Positions 1 to 11,059 of a DNA stretch of 64,000 bases are shown piece by piece (the first letter of the stretch is position 1; the number at the start of each line of letters is the position of its first letter). The DNA is taken from NCBI GenBank assembly GCA_025917655.1, contig CP084613.1:3288001-3352000 (forward strand). The letters are read 5' to 3'. Source of the stretch: Chlorella sorokiniana. Its lineage: Eukaryota > Chlorophyta > Trebouxiophyceae > Chlorellales > Chlorellaceae. The position numbers and the translations under genes are program-made. The notes below the pieces were generated by a model. That model made no database searches. It was not told the origin of the DNA and saw nothing but the letters and a program-made list of their open reading frames with translations.

Positions 1-641
1 CAGATGCCTCCCGCACGCTGGCGCCCCCAGCTGCACCCAGCAGTGGTCCTCGCTGACTTGCATGCGAGCCGCAGCCAGGTCACGATGCTGCGAAAAGCGC
101 CGGCTGAGCGCGTGGCACGCCGCGTACGCTGTGGTCACCACGCCAGCGCAGTCCAGCTGCTTCTTCACCCCAGGCACCACATCGGGTGCCAGCAGGGCCG
201 CGAAGCAAAAAACATGCTGTGCGTGCTGCAGATCTTTGCTGAATGCACCTTTGTTCAGCCGTGACCACACCGCATCAGCCACAGCCTTGACTTTGGCGGC
301 GGGGCTGTTGGCTGCCGCCAGCGCCGGCGCCCCTGCCAGGTCGCCCACCCATGCCTCAAAGGCAGCATCCAGCGCCGCCACGGTACCCGGCAAGTCCGAT
401 GGCCAAACCTGCTTGCTTTCGTCCCTGGGCGTCAGGCTGTGCTCCACCACGCCAAGAGCTATGCTGCATGGGCGTCATGCCAGGTGGTGACGGTAGGAGC
501 GGGAGGGCGGGTATAGTCGGTGCCCTGCATTGCGCGCTCCTGATGGCCCCACCTCAGCTTCGCAACATCTGGGATAGCCTCGCCCAGCGCGAGGCGCAAA
601 AGCTGCTCGCAATAGGAAATGCAACCCTCTTCGTCGCCCAT
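1..641 (-). CDS. Menin-like protein, N-terminal part (gene runs off the left edge)
   Basis: Two exons are visible on the minus strand: 641-553 starting at the ATG, and 463-1 running out of the window. The junction AG|GTGGGG ... CATGCAG|C restores one frame and gives DVAKLSIALGVVEHSL, which matches from memory the human menin segment DLVLLSLVLGFVEHFL. Further on, KAVADAVWSRLNKGAF, then LDCAGVVTTAYAACHAL, then VSEDHCWVQLG follow the order and spacing of menin's KKVSDVIWNSLSRSYF, LDSSGVAFAVVGACQAL and LSEDHAWVVFG. In animals menin is a nuclear scaffold for MLL histone methyltransferases and JunD; its role in algae is unknown. The start aligns with the menin N-terminus, so the protein begins here. 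It is head to head with USP39. The product call rests on recalled alignment only, but several conserved blocks agree in order. Confidence 0.75.
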
Positions 642-908
642 GTGAAGCTCACTTGTCCAAAGCTTCAGGAGCAATGGAATAACTAAACACGCATTGCACA
701 GGATTGGATATACGATTGGCAAGGCAACGAAGCCCAATTGTGTGCAGTCGAAGAGGGCCTTGTACCTCCGTCGTACACGCCTGTCTCCTCTGTGCTCACC
801 TTTGCATGGCATCACGATGTGAGTCCATCGATCTTCGCATGTAGAGCGGAAGGTGCTCATACAATCCCTTCGAACTGAACTCGACGATCGCACGCTGCAC
901 TTGCGGGA
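642..908. promoter_or_regulatory. Shared 5' spacer between menin-like gene (-) and USP39 (+)
   Basis: This 267-bp stretch separates two start codons pointing away from each other, so it must hold both 5' UTRs and both promoters. It is less GC-rich than the flanking exons. I see no convincing TATA box or other named element. Confidence 0.5.
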
Positions 909-3805
909 ATGAAGCGGGGAAGGGATGAGCTGGAGGGATCAGCAGATGAGGGAGATCAGAAGAGGCACGAGGTAGCAGCGGACGCGCCAGCACCAGCGGC
1001 AGGTGCACAGCCACAGGAGCCAGCAGCGGCGGCAGGCGTGCAGGAGGATGATGAGGACGACAAGCCACTTTTAGCAAATTACAAGATGAGCCGGAGCGTA
1101 CGAAAGGGTGCCGAGTGCCCCTATTTGGACACCATCTCCCGCCAGGTGCCGCCGCTGCCGTGTTCGGCACCTGTCCTGTCTCGCTTGCTTGCTGCTCATG
1201 CTGCACAGCTGATGTTCGTGCGACATTTGATTGAGTTCTGCATGCTTGGCGATGTGGAGCGTTTTTTAAGCGCAGCGACCAACTGGCGCGCTCCCTTTCG
1301 GCCTGTTCTCCTTGGCTGCGCCGCGCTCAGGCCTGGTCGTGCGCGCGCGCCCCCCGCTTGCAGAACCTTGATTTTGACTTTGAGAAGTGCTGCTCAGTGA
1401 CGCTCAGCTCTCACAACGTGTACGCCTGCCTGGTGTGCGGCAAGTACTTTCAGGGCCGGGGTCCCAGCACGCAGGCCTACACACACGCGCTTGAGGCTGG
1501 GCACCACATGTTCATGAAGGTGGGCAGGAGCACCTGGCAGCCCGCTGAGGCAGGGCGCACCTGCTGCTGCACCCAGCCTGCGGTGCATGCAATGCTCGTT
1601 GCGCATTTGCGAGCAGTGATGCATGCTGTGGAAATGGTTGCTGCCCGGCTGAACGTGCCAATCGAGGGCTGCCTCCGTCGTCACCCTCGCGCTGAGCCAC
1701 ACCCACACTCACGCATGCCCTTGCCGCAGGTTGTGGATGGCCGCGTGTACTGCCTGCCCGACATGTACGAGGTGCAGGACAGGTCGCTGGCAGACATCCA
1801 GTACGTGTTGAACCCCACCTTCACGGGTGAGGTGCTGGCCCGGGCAGGGCGCTCATGACAACCTGCTCAGCCCTGGTTTGACAGGTGCACAGTACTGCGG
1901 CAGTCGCTGGCATGCTGGTTCCACAGAATTGGTGCATGCCTCCCCCCACCCCCTCCCGCTACCCATCCAGCCGAGGAGGTGTCCAAGCTGGACAGCAGCG
2001 TGAGCTGGGCGCGCGCGCTGGATGGCGGCGAGTACATGCCGGGCCTGGTGGGCCTCAACAACATGAAGCAGAACGAATATGCAAACGTGGTGGTGCAGGC
2101 GCTCATACGCGTGCAGCCAATACGGTGGGTAGGGGAAGGCGGGCGCGTCCGTGCTAGCAGTTGATTGTGTGTGCCTGCTTTGTGCTTGAAGGCGAAGGGA
2201 CCCAGCCATGGCAACTCCATGCCCACCCTGCTCAGCGGTGCATCGAGCGCCCCCTGCAGCGACTTCTTTCTGCGCCCAGAAAACTACACGGGATGCCAGT
2301 CGCTGCTGGTGCAGCGCTTTGGGGAGCTGGTGCGCAAGGTGTGGAACCCTCGCGCGTTCAAGGGCCAGGTGTCGCCGCACGAGTTCATGCAGGCGGTGAT
2401 GGCCGCCAGCAACAAGCGCTTCATCATCGACCGCCAGAGCGACCCCGTGGAGTTCTTGTCCTGGCTGGTCAACAGCCTGCACCTGGACTTGACCGGGGGA
2501 AGCGCAAAAAGCGGTCGGGTGAGGCGTCGGTGTGGGGGTTGGGGGATGTGGGGTGTGTGTGGGGGGGGGATGCAGCAGCATCTGGGCCAGCTCGATCTGT
2601 TTGCCCAAGTCCCGACCCCTCCCCGCCCCCTCCCTTCCCTTGTCTGCCGCCAGTCATCACCGACTGCTTGCAGGGAGAGCTGCAGGTGGTCACCCAGGCG
2701 GGTACAGGCAAAGCCAAGGACTTGCACACCGATGTGACCGACCACGTCCCCTTCCTGATGCTGGGTGCGCCGCGGTGGTGCCCTGCTCGGACGCGCCTGC
2801 ACCTTGTTGCCCTCCGACCCTGACAGCCGCCCTCCCCCGTCCCCCTGGCTGCCAGGTCTGGACCTGCCCGCCGCCCCTCTGTTCAAGGATGCGCTGGAGA
2901 AGGTGATCATCCCGCAGGTCCCCATCTTCGACATCCTGCGCAAGTTTGATGGGCAGCTGGTGCACGAGGACATCAAGGCCGGTGGGTGGGGTGGCAGGGT
3001 CGCGTGCTGCGGCGCCAAGCAGCCAGGGCCTGCAGGCATGCTCTGCGTCAGCCTTCAGAGCCTGCTTCGGCCCGACTTTGCGGCTCAACACTCCTGCCTG
3101 CCCCTCCCTCCCCTCCACACACGCACACCGTGTGGCCACAGGGCGGCGGCGCTTCACCATCACACGCTTGCCGCGCTTCTTGATGCTGCACGTGCGTCGC
3201 TTCCTCAAGAACCAGTTCTTCATGGAGAAGAACCCCACCATTGTGAACTTCCCGGTCAAGAACCTGGAGCTGGCGGCATGCATACCGGTGCCAGAGGGTG
3301 CGCTGGGGCAGAGCGCGCTGTGCGAGTCGCTGAGGCCTGCCACTCCCGGTGTGGAGCTGACCTCGCTTCCTGCCCTCACTCTCACGTGCCTGCCCGCCCG
3401 CCTGCCCCCTGGCCTGGCCTGCTGGGCACTGCTGCAGGCCCCGATGGCCAGCCCGTTCCCTCCAAGTACGATCTGGTGGCCAACGTGGTTCACGAGGGCA
3501 AGGCGGGGCAGGGCACGTATCGCGTGCACATACACCGAAAGGTGTGGGGACTGCGCGGCAGCGGCTTTGGCTTTAGGGGCGGCACCGCGGCACTTGTTCC
3601 TGGGGCGCCTGCTTGGCGACACCCAAGGCCACCTGTCGACACTCAAGGCCATCTGTGATTTCCTGAGTGTGTCTTTCCTGCGTGCCCCGTTGCACAGGTT
3701 GAGGATGTGTGGTACGAGGTGCAGGACCTACGGGTGTCAGATGTGCTGCCCCAGATGGTGGCCCTCTCGGAGACGTACCTGCAAGTGTACGAGCTGAAGC
3801 GCTAG
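909..3805 (+). CDS. USP39: USP39/SAD1, U4/U6.U5 tri-snRNP-associated inactive ubiquitin protease
   Basis: Ten exons fit: 909-1145, 1364-1519, 1730-1826, 1971-2124, 2260-2513, 2654-2764, 2856-2981, 3142-3297, 3437-3541 and 3699-3805. The product has an acidic/basic N-terminus, a ZnF-UBP domain (YACLVCGKYFQGRG, HALEAGHH) and a USP fold (VQRFGELVRKVWNPRAFK, IIPQVPIFDILRKFDG, MEKNPTIVNFPV, YDLVANVVHEGK, ending LPQMVALSETYLQVYELKR). These blocks run parallel to human USP39 throughout. As in that family the catalytic cysteine is missing: the Cys-box position reads GLNNMKQNEYANVV with Glu where active USPs have Cys. The family acts in tri-snRNP assembly during splicing, in the nucleus. The donor of exon 5 is the least certain junction: a weak GTCGGG site keeps VITDCLQG in frame, and a better GTGAGG lies 5 nt downstream. 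Confidence 0.93.
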
Positions 3806-3873
3806 GGGCACGCGGCACGCAGGCGTCCTGGCTCTGTCTTGTCGTCACCCTGGCTGCTTCATGCCGTGTGCAG

Positions 3874-3878
3874 TTACA
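3874..3878 (-). terminator. Putative TGTAA polyadenylation signal (minus-strand gene ending at 4006)
   Basis: TTACA on the plus strand reads TGTAA on the minus strand, about 130 nt past the stop codon of the plastid-type gene. TGTAA is the usual green-algal poly(A) signal. The pentamer is short, so chance occurrence is possible. Confidence 0.35.
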
Positions 3879-4005
3879 TCAGTGTATCAGAGGCAGCGGC
3901 CGGTGGCTTGGCAGGTTATTGCACAAGGATGCGGGCAATGCGTGAATGAAATATGTAGGGGGAAGAAGGCGAGGGAAGAAGGTTCGTTCTCAGTGCACGG
4001 GTGGC

Positions 4006-4798
4006 TCAGCGCCGCGGCGGTGACTTGTCCTGCTCCTGCTGCTGCTTTAGCTTGAGTTGCTGCAACACCGCCCGCGTGGACGCCACCTCAGCGCGCAGCT
4101 CATCCACAAGAGCAGCAAGGTCAGGGGGCGCAGCAACGCCACCGCCCAGAACAGCTGAGCTGCTGCCGGCGGCTGCAGCTGCCGCCGCGCTGCTGTCTGG
4201 GTCCGCTCCCGCAGCTGTCAGCATTTCGCGCTGCGCGCGCGCCATCACCTCCCCCTGGATCTCCCTGCATGTGAAGGCAGGCAGGAAACCAATGCGGTAC
4301 CCCTCTAGATCATCCCTGCGACCAACGCTGTGGCACCCAAGCAGGTAATGCATTGATTTCAGGACGATGGTGCACATGTGAGCGCATTGTATGCAGCAAG
4401 GGGGCTGTGCACAATGCTCTTGCCTGATGGATTGCCGCGTTTCGGCATCCCACTTCCCGAACTCCGCAAGGGCGTCGCCCAGCGCAGCCCCCAGCCGCTC
4501 GTTGACCACCTCGGCCAGGGCTCGTCCAATGAAGAAGGCCTCCAGCACGTTGCGGCTTTCTTGAGCTACAGTGAATGTAAGACAAGGGCCAGCCAGCTGA
4601 TCGAAAGTCGGGTGTTTGCTCTCTGCGACGGACAGGCGTCGTGGAGGCGGCACCAACTCTCTCACCATTAGTCACCGCATCTCGGCCAGCAGCCTTAGTG
4701 CGCTGCAAGTATGCTTTTCTGCTAGGCAGCACGCGTGCTGCCAGACGAGCACCCGCCTCGCGCGCCAGTGCGCATGGCCGAGGGTTTGCTGCGGCCAT
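4006..4798 (-). CDS. Small plastid/cyanobacterial-type protein (DUF6825-like)
   Basis: Three exons: 4798-4666, 4565-4424 and 4264-4006. The conserved core is NVLEAFFIGRALAEVVNERL, GAALGDALAEFGKWDAETR and then REIQGEVMARAQREM. It resembles small cyanobacterial and plant plastid proteins with the pattern AFFxGRxxAEVxxE ... FDAExRxxLR ... ExVxxRA, which I recall as DUF6825; function unknown. The N-terminus is rich in Ala and Arg, as expected of a transit peptide. An in-frame ATG at 4864 would lengthen it by 22 residues. The second intron starts with GC in the context AG|GCAAGAG, the known non-canonical GC-AG class, and the frame requires it. The C-terminus is an Ala/Ser linker followed by a short coiled coil ending KSPPRR. 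The gene converges with USP39. Confidence 0.65.
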
Positions 4799-5163
4799 TC
4801 CTGGCTGCTGCACGGGAATATTTGGAGCAGTTGTCAGGGTGAGTTGACAGCGCAATGCCCACAAGGCCCATGCCCAGGTAGAAGGCAGCGCGCTAAGTCT
4901 TAGTTGCGAGCCGGCCTGTTCGCAAGTGAATGTCCCTGTGCTTGTGCAAGACGTGGTTTTGAATTTGCGAGGTCCTGAGCCTTGAGCGCCAGTAAGCTGG
5001 ACCGGGCCCAGGTTTCAGTGAAGTTACCCACAAGGCTTGTTAAGAGGAACATCAACTGCCAGCACCTTCACTGTACCTACGATTGCGATAGACTAAGCGC
5101 CCAGCAACTGCTGACAACTGGTCTCCCGGGGCCGCCTGGCGGCGGGTGCAGAACCCCTACATC
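4799..5163. promoter_or_regulatory. 5' spacer between the DUF6825-like gene (-) and MLO (+)
   Basis: A 365-bp gap between two diverging start codons. Part may be coding if the upstream ATG at 4864 is used for the minus-strand gene. No specific regulatory element was recognised. Confidence 0.4.
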
Positions 5164-8100
5164 ATGGCCGGCGGTGGTGATACGGTTGGCCCCAAGGAGG
5201 CAGGCTTTCTGGATACTCCGACATACAGTGAGTGTACCCAACAGCATTGGCAGGGCAGTTCTGTGCTGGCCAATCTGCGTCAAGGGTGGGCGGAGTTGGA
5301 GCGAACAACCTAGCCACCTAGCTGCACGACGAGCAAATGATTCTTGCTGCTCATGCGTGTGCGTGCAGTCCTTGCCGCCATCCTCTTCTTCTTCTTGTTT
5401 TGTTCCACCGCCTTTGAGTGGGTGAGTACACCTTTGCCAATGCAACATGCCTTTGCATTGACATGTTGGTACCGCCTGTGACTGCAAGGCTGGTGCACGC
5501 AGCCCAGCGCCGTGTTTCTGTGCTGCTGCAGTCCACGCATCGGCTGATCAGCTTTTGAAAAAGCGCAAGCGCAACGGGCTGGCCCAGGCAGTGGCCAACC
5601 TTGTGACGGAGCTGACGCTGGTGGGGCTGGTCTCCCTGCTGCTCGTTGTGCTTCAGGACGCCATCAGCTCCATATGCGGTGAGTGCTGCGGCCCGCCCAG
5701 CGCACCCGAAATAGGGTGGCGCCCCCCGTCACACTGTGCCATCTGCTGCGCTCACTGCCGCTCGGTCCCTGCTCTCCTATGCATTTGCCCCTGCCCTCCA
5801 CTCCTGCCAGTGCCCTACTCCGTGGGGAGCACGGAGGCCTGGACGCTCATCAAGTGGGTGGGGGGCAGCCCCGCTGGATGGTGTCGCTTGCAGAATCTGC
5901 GGCGCTTTGCGTCCGTCCCCGGGTTGGCAGCCTCTGCCGCTCCTCTGCCCGCTGCCATCCTCGCTGCAGCCCCGAGTGACCGTGTCGGGCATCCTGCCCC
6001 GTACCCCGTCCTTGCAGCAACGTGCGCGGCTGCGACTGTTGCCTGGCCGACACCAGCACCGTCAGCTCCTGCTTCGCGCAGAGCCGCAGCTGCGGCCCCG
6101 ACTTCTGCAACTGCGGCGGCCAGCAGCCCAGCTGCACGTCCAGCCCGCTGCTGCTGGAGGACCTGCTGTACGCCTGGCAGGGCGACCCTGCCTGCAACGT
6201 GTCGGCCTGCGCCCTGGGGTACTTGGAGCAGGCGGTGCAGTCGCCGCAGGCAGAGACCGCCAAGAGCGCGCTGAAGCTGGAATGTGATGGTGAGGGGCCC
6301 TGCTTGGCCGCACTGGTCATGCAGCCGCCCGCAGCGCCCGTCCTTTGAGCTCTCGCGTTTGGAGTATGGAGCATCGGAGGCCCTTGCTCTTGCAACCTGT
6401 CAGCGTCGCCCTCGGGTGCTCCGGGGTGCCCTGCCTTGCACGTTCTGCATGCCTGGCTCCTGGCCTGCTGCAGGCATGGTCAAGGTGGATGACAGCAAGT
6501 GCGGCGAGGGCAAGACGCAGCTCATCACCATCACAGCGCTGCACCAGGTTCGCGGCTGTGCGGTGCTGCCCCGCCACTCCGTGCTGATGCCGGCCAACCC
6601 TCCGGCCCTCCTGCAGCATGCGAAAGTGCCGAGCACATGTGCAGTCTTAACCTGCTGAACCTTCCCGAGCTGCCCGCACCGCACAGGTGCACATTTTTAT
6701 ATTTGTGGTTGCGGCGGTGCACGTCACCATGGGCATCATCATGATCCTGCTGGCCTCCTGGCGCCTGCACCTCTGGCGGCGCATGTGCGGCGACGACGAC
6801 GAGCATGCGCAGGGGTGGGCAGCGGCCTGGCACCTTCTTTGCTGGGTTGCGCGGGGTGACGTGCAATGAAGCTGCCTGGTGGCGAACTGTGCTTGCATGG
6901 CCTGGTTCTGAAGGGTGGCTGGCAAATGCCCATCCCGACTCGCAGCGTGCGCAAGCTTCTGGACCAGCAGGCTTCAGATCTGCAGCGAACCCCGAGCACC
7001 ACGTGGCAGCGCCTCCTCAACAACCGCTTGATGCGCCGCCACACCGTATCGTCTCGCAGCCTTGCAGCCGTGTTGCCCGTCAGCGCAGGATCCCCCACAG
7101 CTGCCGCAGCTGCTGAGCAGGGGGCAGCAGGCGGGGATGGGAATGGTGGCAGACGCTCCGCCAGCATGGGCAGGGCCCGCAGCAGCTTCAAGTCACTAGT
7201 CTTCTCAGCAATGGCGGCAGCAAAGGAGGTTGCTGAGGCGAAGGAAGCAGAAGAGGCCAGGCCACCATCAGACAGGGACTCGAAAGACCCGGAAGGCAGC
7301 GGCGGCAGTGGCAGCAGGTCGGCGCCCTCGGAGCCTACACTCGAGGCTGCGGTAGAGGCCGGCCAGGCGGCAACGCCGTCGAACGGGCCCCCTGCCAACC
7401 AGCTGCCAGCAATGGTGTCACAGGCGGTGCCCCGGCCTCGCAGCAGCTGGGTGGCGACGAGTTGCCTACAGGCTCGCCCACCCCTGTCGCACCCTCCCGC
7501 CAGCACGTTCCTGCCTCCAAGCGATTCCTGTCCAGGTGCGGCGCTGCCTCCTGTTCTTGGCGCCTCCCAAACGCGTCCCGCCTTTGCGTGTTGGCTGCAC
7601 TTGTGAGTCTGGCTGCCCCTGCTCACCCGGCTGTCCCCCTGCCTCGGGGCCCCGCAGGTCCGCCACCATCAAGCGAGGCGACTTCTGGGGGTGGTCCCGC
7701 GAGTACGCCTCCTGCCTGCTGCACCAGTTCCACCCCCGCCCCGTCAGCGCGGACGACCTGCGCCTCATGCGCGCCTCCTTCATGCTCTTCCACCGAGTGC
7801 CTGCGGGGTGCGCTTCGCACGCGCCGCCCACTCCGTGTGCAGCACGGGTCTGCATGCAGCCGTTGGTCCGGCTTGCCACAGCTGCGTGGCGTGTTGGCTG
7901 TGTGGGCGTCAGAGCCCCTCATCATCTTTATATCCCCCCCAAACAACAACAATCCGTTGCAGCTTCGACTTCTGGGCCTACATCTCCCAGTCCATGGAGG
8001 ACGACTTCTCGCAGCTGGTGGGGGTGTCGCTGGAGATGTGAGGCGCGGCAGGGGAGCAGCAGGGGTGCACGCGGGGCGGGGGCGCGCGCATGCACGCGCG

Positions 8101-9283
8101 CGGGCAACGGGTCGTCGGCGGGAAGAGCGGACCAGGGGGTGCGAGGCGTCTTCTGAACCCCTGTGCATGTCACAGCGCCGGTGCATGCCCACGGCAGCAC
8201 TGTGTGACCAGCATGCCAGACCCCGCTGCGCCCCCTCGCAGGTGGGTCACGCTCGTCATCTTTGTGCTGATCAGCGGGCCCCTGGGCTGGGTGGCGCTGA
8301 TCTTTGTGGCCCTGGCGGCCGCGGTGCTGCTGGTGGTGAACACCAAGATTTTTTCGGTCAACAGGTAGGTAGAAAGGATGGGGGACAGGCAGACGTGGCC
8401 AGGCTAGTTCTGCGACAGTCGCATGCCATGCAGCGCTGTGTGTCGCACTCAAGCCGCCGTGGCCCCCGCCTGCTCCCTCCACGTGTGCAGGCACGTGTGC
8501 CGCGGCGCGCGCGTCAACGCCCTCTCCTCCAACGTCTTCTGGTTTGGGCGACCCGACCTGCTGCTGCACCCCGTGCGCTACCTCGTCTTCCTCTGCTCCT
8601 TCATGTTTGCCTCCGTCATCTTCTTCGTCTGGGTGAGGGCCTGTGGCGGGGCGGCAGCACTACACACCGGGTGCCCTGATGCTCACAGGCTGGCTCGGAG
8701 CGGGGGGTTGTGGCAGCGGCACCACAGGCCGCTGCCGTGAGGCCGCTGCTTCTTGCAGCACGCTTGCACAACCCCGAACCGCCGTCCACGCCGGCCCCTG
8801 GCCCTCCTGCAGGCGTTCGGCGCCAAATCATGCCCCTTCACCGCCCAGCACAACGCGTTCTGGATGGCGTGGCTGCCCCGTGGTGGCTTGTCCTCATCAT
8901 TGCTGGCCTCATCTTTGTGGATGCCGCCATGGTCACCCTGCCCTGCTATTCGCTGGCAGTGCAGATGGGCAGCGACTTCAAGCACCACATGCTGCCCAGC
9001 GGCGTGAAGGTGTGCAAGGGGCAGCGCGGCCAGCCATGCCGGGTGGAGGCGCAAGCTGGTTCCTCTCCCTACCTTCTTTGCTACCCTGCTTCCTCTCCCT
9101 ACCTTCTTTGCTACCCTTCTTCCTGCGCAGAACAAGCTGCTGCGCATCGCGGAGCGCATCAAGGACAAGCACCGGCGAGAGCAGGAGGCGGCAGCCGAGG
9201 GGTCGCGGCGCGGCGGCGTGCTGGGCGGCGCCAAGGACCTGCTGCAGAAGGTGCAGAAGACGACGTTGGACCAGCAAGGTTGA
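5164..9283 (+). CDS. MLO: MLO-family seven-transmembrane protein
   Basis: About 14 exons, among them 5164-5227, 5369-5425, 5532-5678, 5811-5853, 6018-6289, 6474-6547, 6687-6814, 7658-7807, 7963-8037, 8242-8364, 8491-8632, 8813-9009 and 9131-9283. MLO hallmarks appear in order: an N-terminal helix then a KK-rich segment and LVTELTLVGLVSLLL, a Cys-rich extracellular loop (GCDCCLAD ... CNCGG), LHQVHIFIFVVAAVHV, GDFWGWSREYAS, FDFWAYISQSMEDDF, FGAKSC and TLPCYSLAVQMGSDF. Plant MLO proteins are plasma-membrane proteins, reported as calcium channels with a calmodulin-binding tail. The first cytoplasmic loop is unusually long and of low complexity (about 6946-7535); it changes frame once, so a small intron near 7352-7443 or an indel is needed. 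A second frame break at CCCC 8876-8879 is fixed by one added C. The donor after exon 2 appears to be GTACAC, 4 nt beyond a perfect GTGAGT. Confidence 0.88.
9061..9120 (+). repeat. 30-bp tandem duplication in an MLO intron
   Basis: Positions 9061-9090 and 9091-9120 are the same 30-base C/T-rich unit with one mismatch, just upstream of the acceptor at 9131. It lengthens the polypyrimidine tract of the last MLO intron. Confidence 0.85.
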
Positions 9284-9645
9284 GCTGCTGCAGACGCTGA
9301 TTCTGTTAATGCACTGGTCGTGTTTGCAGAGATGGCTGCTGCTGTCCTGGCTTGCAAGCTTGCACATCATGTTGTATTTGTCCAGTGTATTTTTCAGCGT
9401 TGTTGCACTCTGTTCTCCATCAATCGGTTACCCTTCCTGCAATTCTTGCCATTTTATCATGCCTAGGCAGCTATGCACTTGCAAGTCAAAATTTAGTGAG
9501 AGAACAAACAATGCACCGCGCGTGAATCAAAGCGGGAATCTGTCTCAGAACTTGTGCTTCCATCCTAGCTGCTCCGGTTCTGGTCTGTCTAGCCAGCACC
9601 AGGCCTGGTGAAGCAGGACCTTCATGCCTGGCAGCAGCAGGGGCC
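9284..9645. other. Convergent 3' region after MLO and the coiled-coil gene
   Basis: This 362-bp stretch lies between two stop codons that face each other. It is clearly more A/T-rich than the exons and has no sustained coding signal. It presumably holds both 3' UTRs. I found no clean TGTAA here for MLO. Confidence 0.5.
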
Positions 9646-10745
9646 TCAGCTGCTGCGGTACATGGCTGCCGCAGCAGCGCCACCCAGCACCAAGCAAGAC
9701 AGCCCCACCACAGCCGCCACCTCGGCGGCGTTCTTCTGGCGAGTCTGTGCGGCATAGGCTGACCGTGCCTCCGCCAGGTCAGCCTGGGCAGCCGCCAGCG
9801 CCTGGTCGGCTCGCTCGCAGCGCGCCATCACCTCCCGCAGCTCCCTGCCCGCCCGCTTGAGCGAACCCCGCAGCTCCGACTCCCGCTGCGACGCATCTTG
9901 CTCCAGCTGACGCCCGCGGCCTCCGCAGCCCGGCGCGCAGCCGCCTCCCGGCCCGCGCGCTCGCTGCCGCCGCCTCGGCCGCTGCCAGGCAGGCTGCCAG
10001 CTCAGCGTTCTGGCTCTCCAGCTGGCTGGAGCGGGCGGCCTGGGTGCGCAGCTCTGCAGCCTCCCGCTCCAGCTGTGAGTGGCGGGCCCCAGCCTGCGTG
10101 GCATGGAGTCAGAGACGAGCCCAGTGTTCAGCGCAGGGATGACTTGCACCGGCGCGGGTGCGGCCCATGGCACCCAGCGCGTGTGCTGGCGGCCCGGGTG
10201 CAGGCCTGGCCAGCGCGCATCCCACCTGCTCCGCCACCTTGGCCAGCTCAGCAGCGCGCCGGGCATGCAGCTGCTTGGACACCCGGTTGGTCTGCTTCTG
10301 GCCCTCCAGAGCCTCTGCCACCTGCATGGGGACGCAGCGCCGCTGCGGCCGCTCAGGCTGCCACCGGTCCTCGGCTGACATCCCGGTTGAGCACCAAGGC
10401 CACGGAAGCACACCCACGCTGAGGGTGTGGCCACCAACATGCAGCAGCTCTCCCCACCCATCCTGGCCATCTCCCTGAGAGCACCTGCTTCAGCAGCGCG
10501 CGATGCTCCTCCAGCTGCCGGTCCCGCATGGCCACCTCGCCAGACAAGCGGACCACCTCAGCCGACAGCGCGGCCTGCTCCTGGCAGGCGGCGGCCAGCT
10601 CCGCCTCCCGGCTGGTCAGCTGCTCCTGCGCAGTCCACAGCTGCTGCGCGGCAGCCAGGGCGACACCCGCCTCCGCCGCACGCTGCTGGGCAGCCTCCTT
10701 CTCAGCACACACCGCCGCAAGGCGCCCTCCAGCCTGCCCACCTCC
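9646..10745 (-). CDS. Coiled-coil exons ending in a C-terminal membrane anchor (separate gene or alternative 3' end)
   Basis: Heptad-rich Ala/Glu/Gln sequence is read leftwards from a strong C/T tract and TAG acceptor near 10745. Exons include AEKEAAQQRAAEAG, ELAAACQEQAALSAE, VAEALEGQKQTNRVSKQL and ESELRGSLKRAGRELREVM. It ends in a hydrophobic helix, VAAVVGLSCLVLGGAAAAA, followed by MYRSS and stop, which is the layout of a tail-anchored protein. One frame break at CCC 9913-9915 is repaired by one added base. The first exon is uncertain. An ATG-led frame can be extended to 10847, but the region just before 10745 looks like an intron end, so these exons may instead be spliced to the large coiled-coil gene upstream. 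No family recognised. Confidence 0.6.
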
Positions 10746-10828
10746 TCCTACACCCGGACGCAGGGGGAGGGGAAGTTGGAGCCCAAGACGAGACATCTTT
10801 CGACAAACAGGCAAGTACCGTAAAGGCG

Positions 10829-10833
10829 TTACA
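10829..10833 (-). terminator. Putative TGTAA poly(A) signal after the stop at 11060
   Basis: TTACA on the plus strand (TGTAA on minus) lies about 230 nt beyond the stop codon of the large coiled-coil gene, in an A/T-richer spacer (10830-11060). It would support an mRNA ending here. A five-base motif is weak evidence alone. Confidence 0.35.
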
Positions 10834-11059
10834 GAAGCACGACTCATAAAAGATCATTGCAATAAGAACAGCCAGCCTGCCATCTCGGCAGCCCAGGAAG
10901 CATTGCTTCTAAAGGAATGACCAGAGTGATCACGACCGCTTCAAACTGATGAAAAGAGAACATGATCGATATGCGATGCCTAAGCGCCAACACGGCGCGA
11001 CATCAACAAACCCACACGTGCGGCACCACTGTCAGCACCATCTTTGAGAGCCTGCTCCC

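Noticed and set aside
4982-5425. A plus-strand frame starting upstream of MLO at 4982
   Set aside because: It reads through the clear exon-intron junctions of MLO in a different frame; the ATG at 5164 followed by GTGAGT gives the conserved helix.
8876-9283. MLO as a pseudogene
   Set aside because: The single frame break is of the same one-base homopolymer kind found in essential genes such as SPT5, PDS5 and THOC3, so decay of MLO is not needed to explain it.
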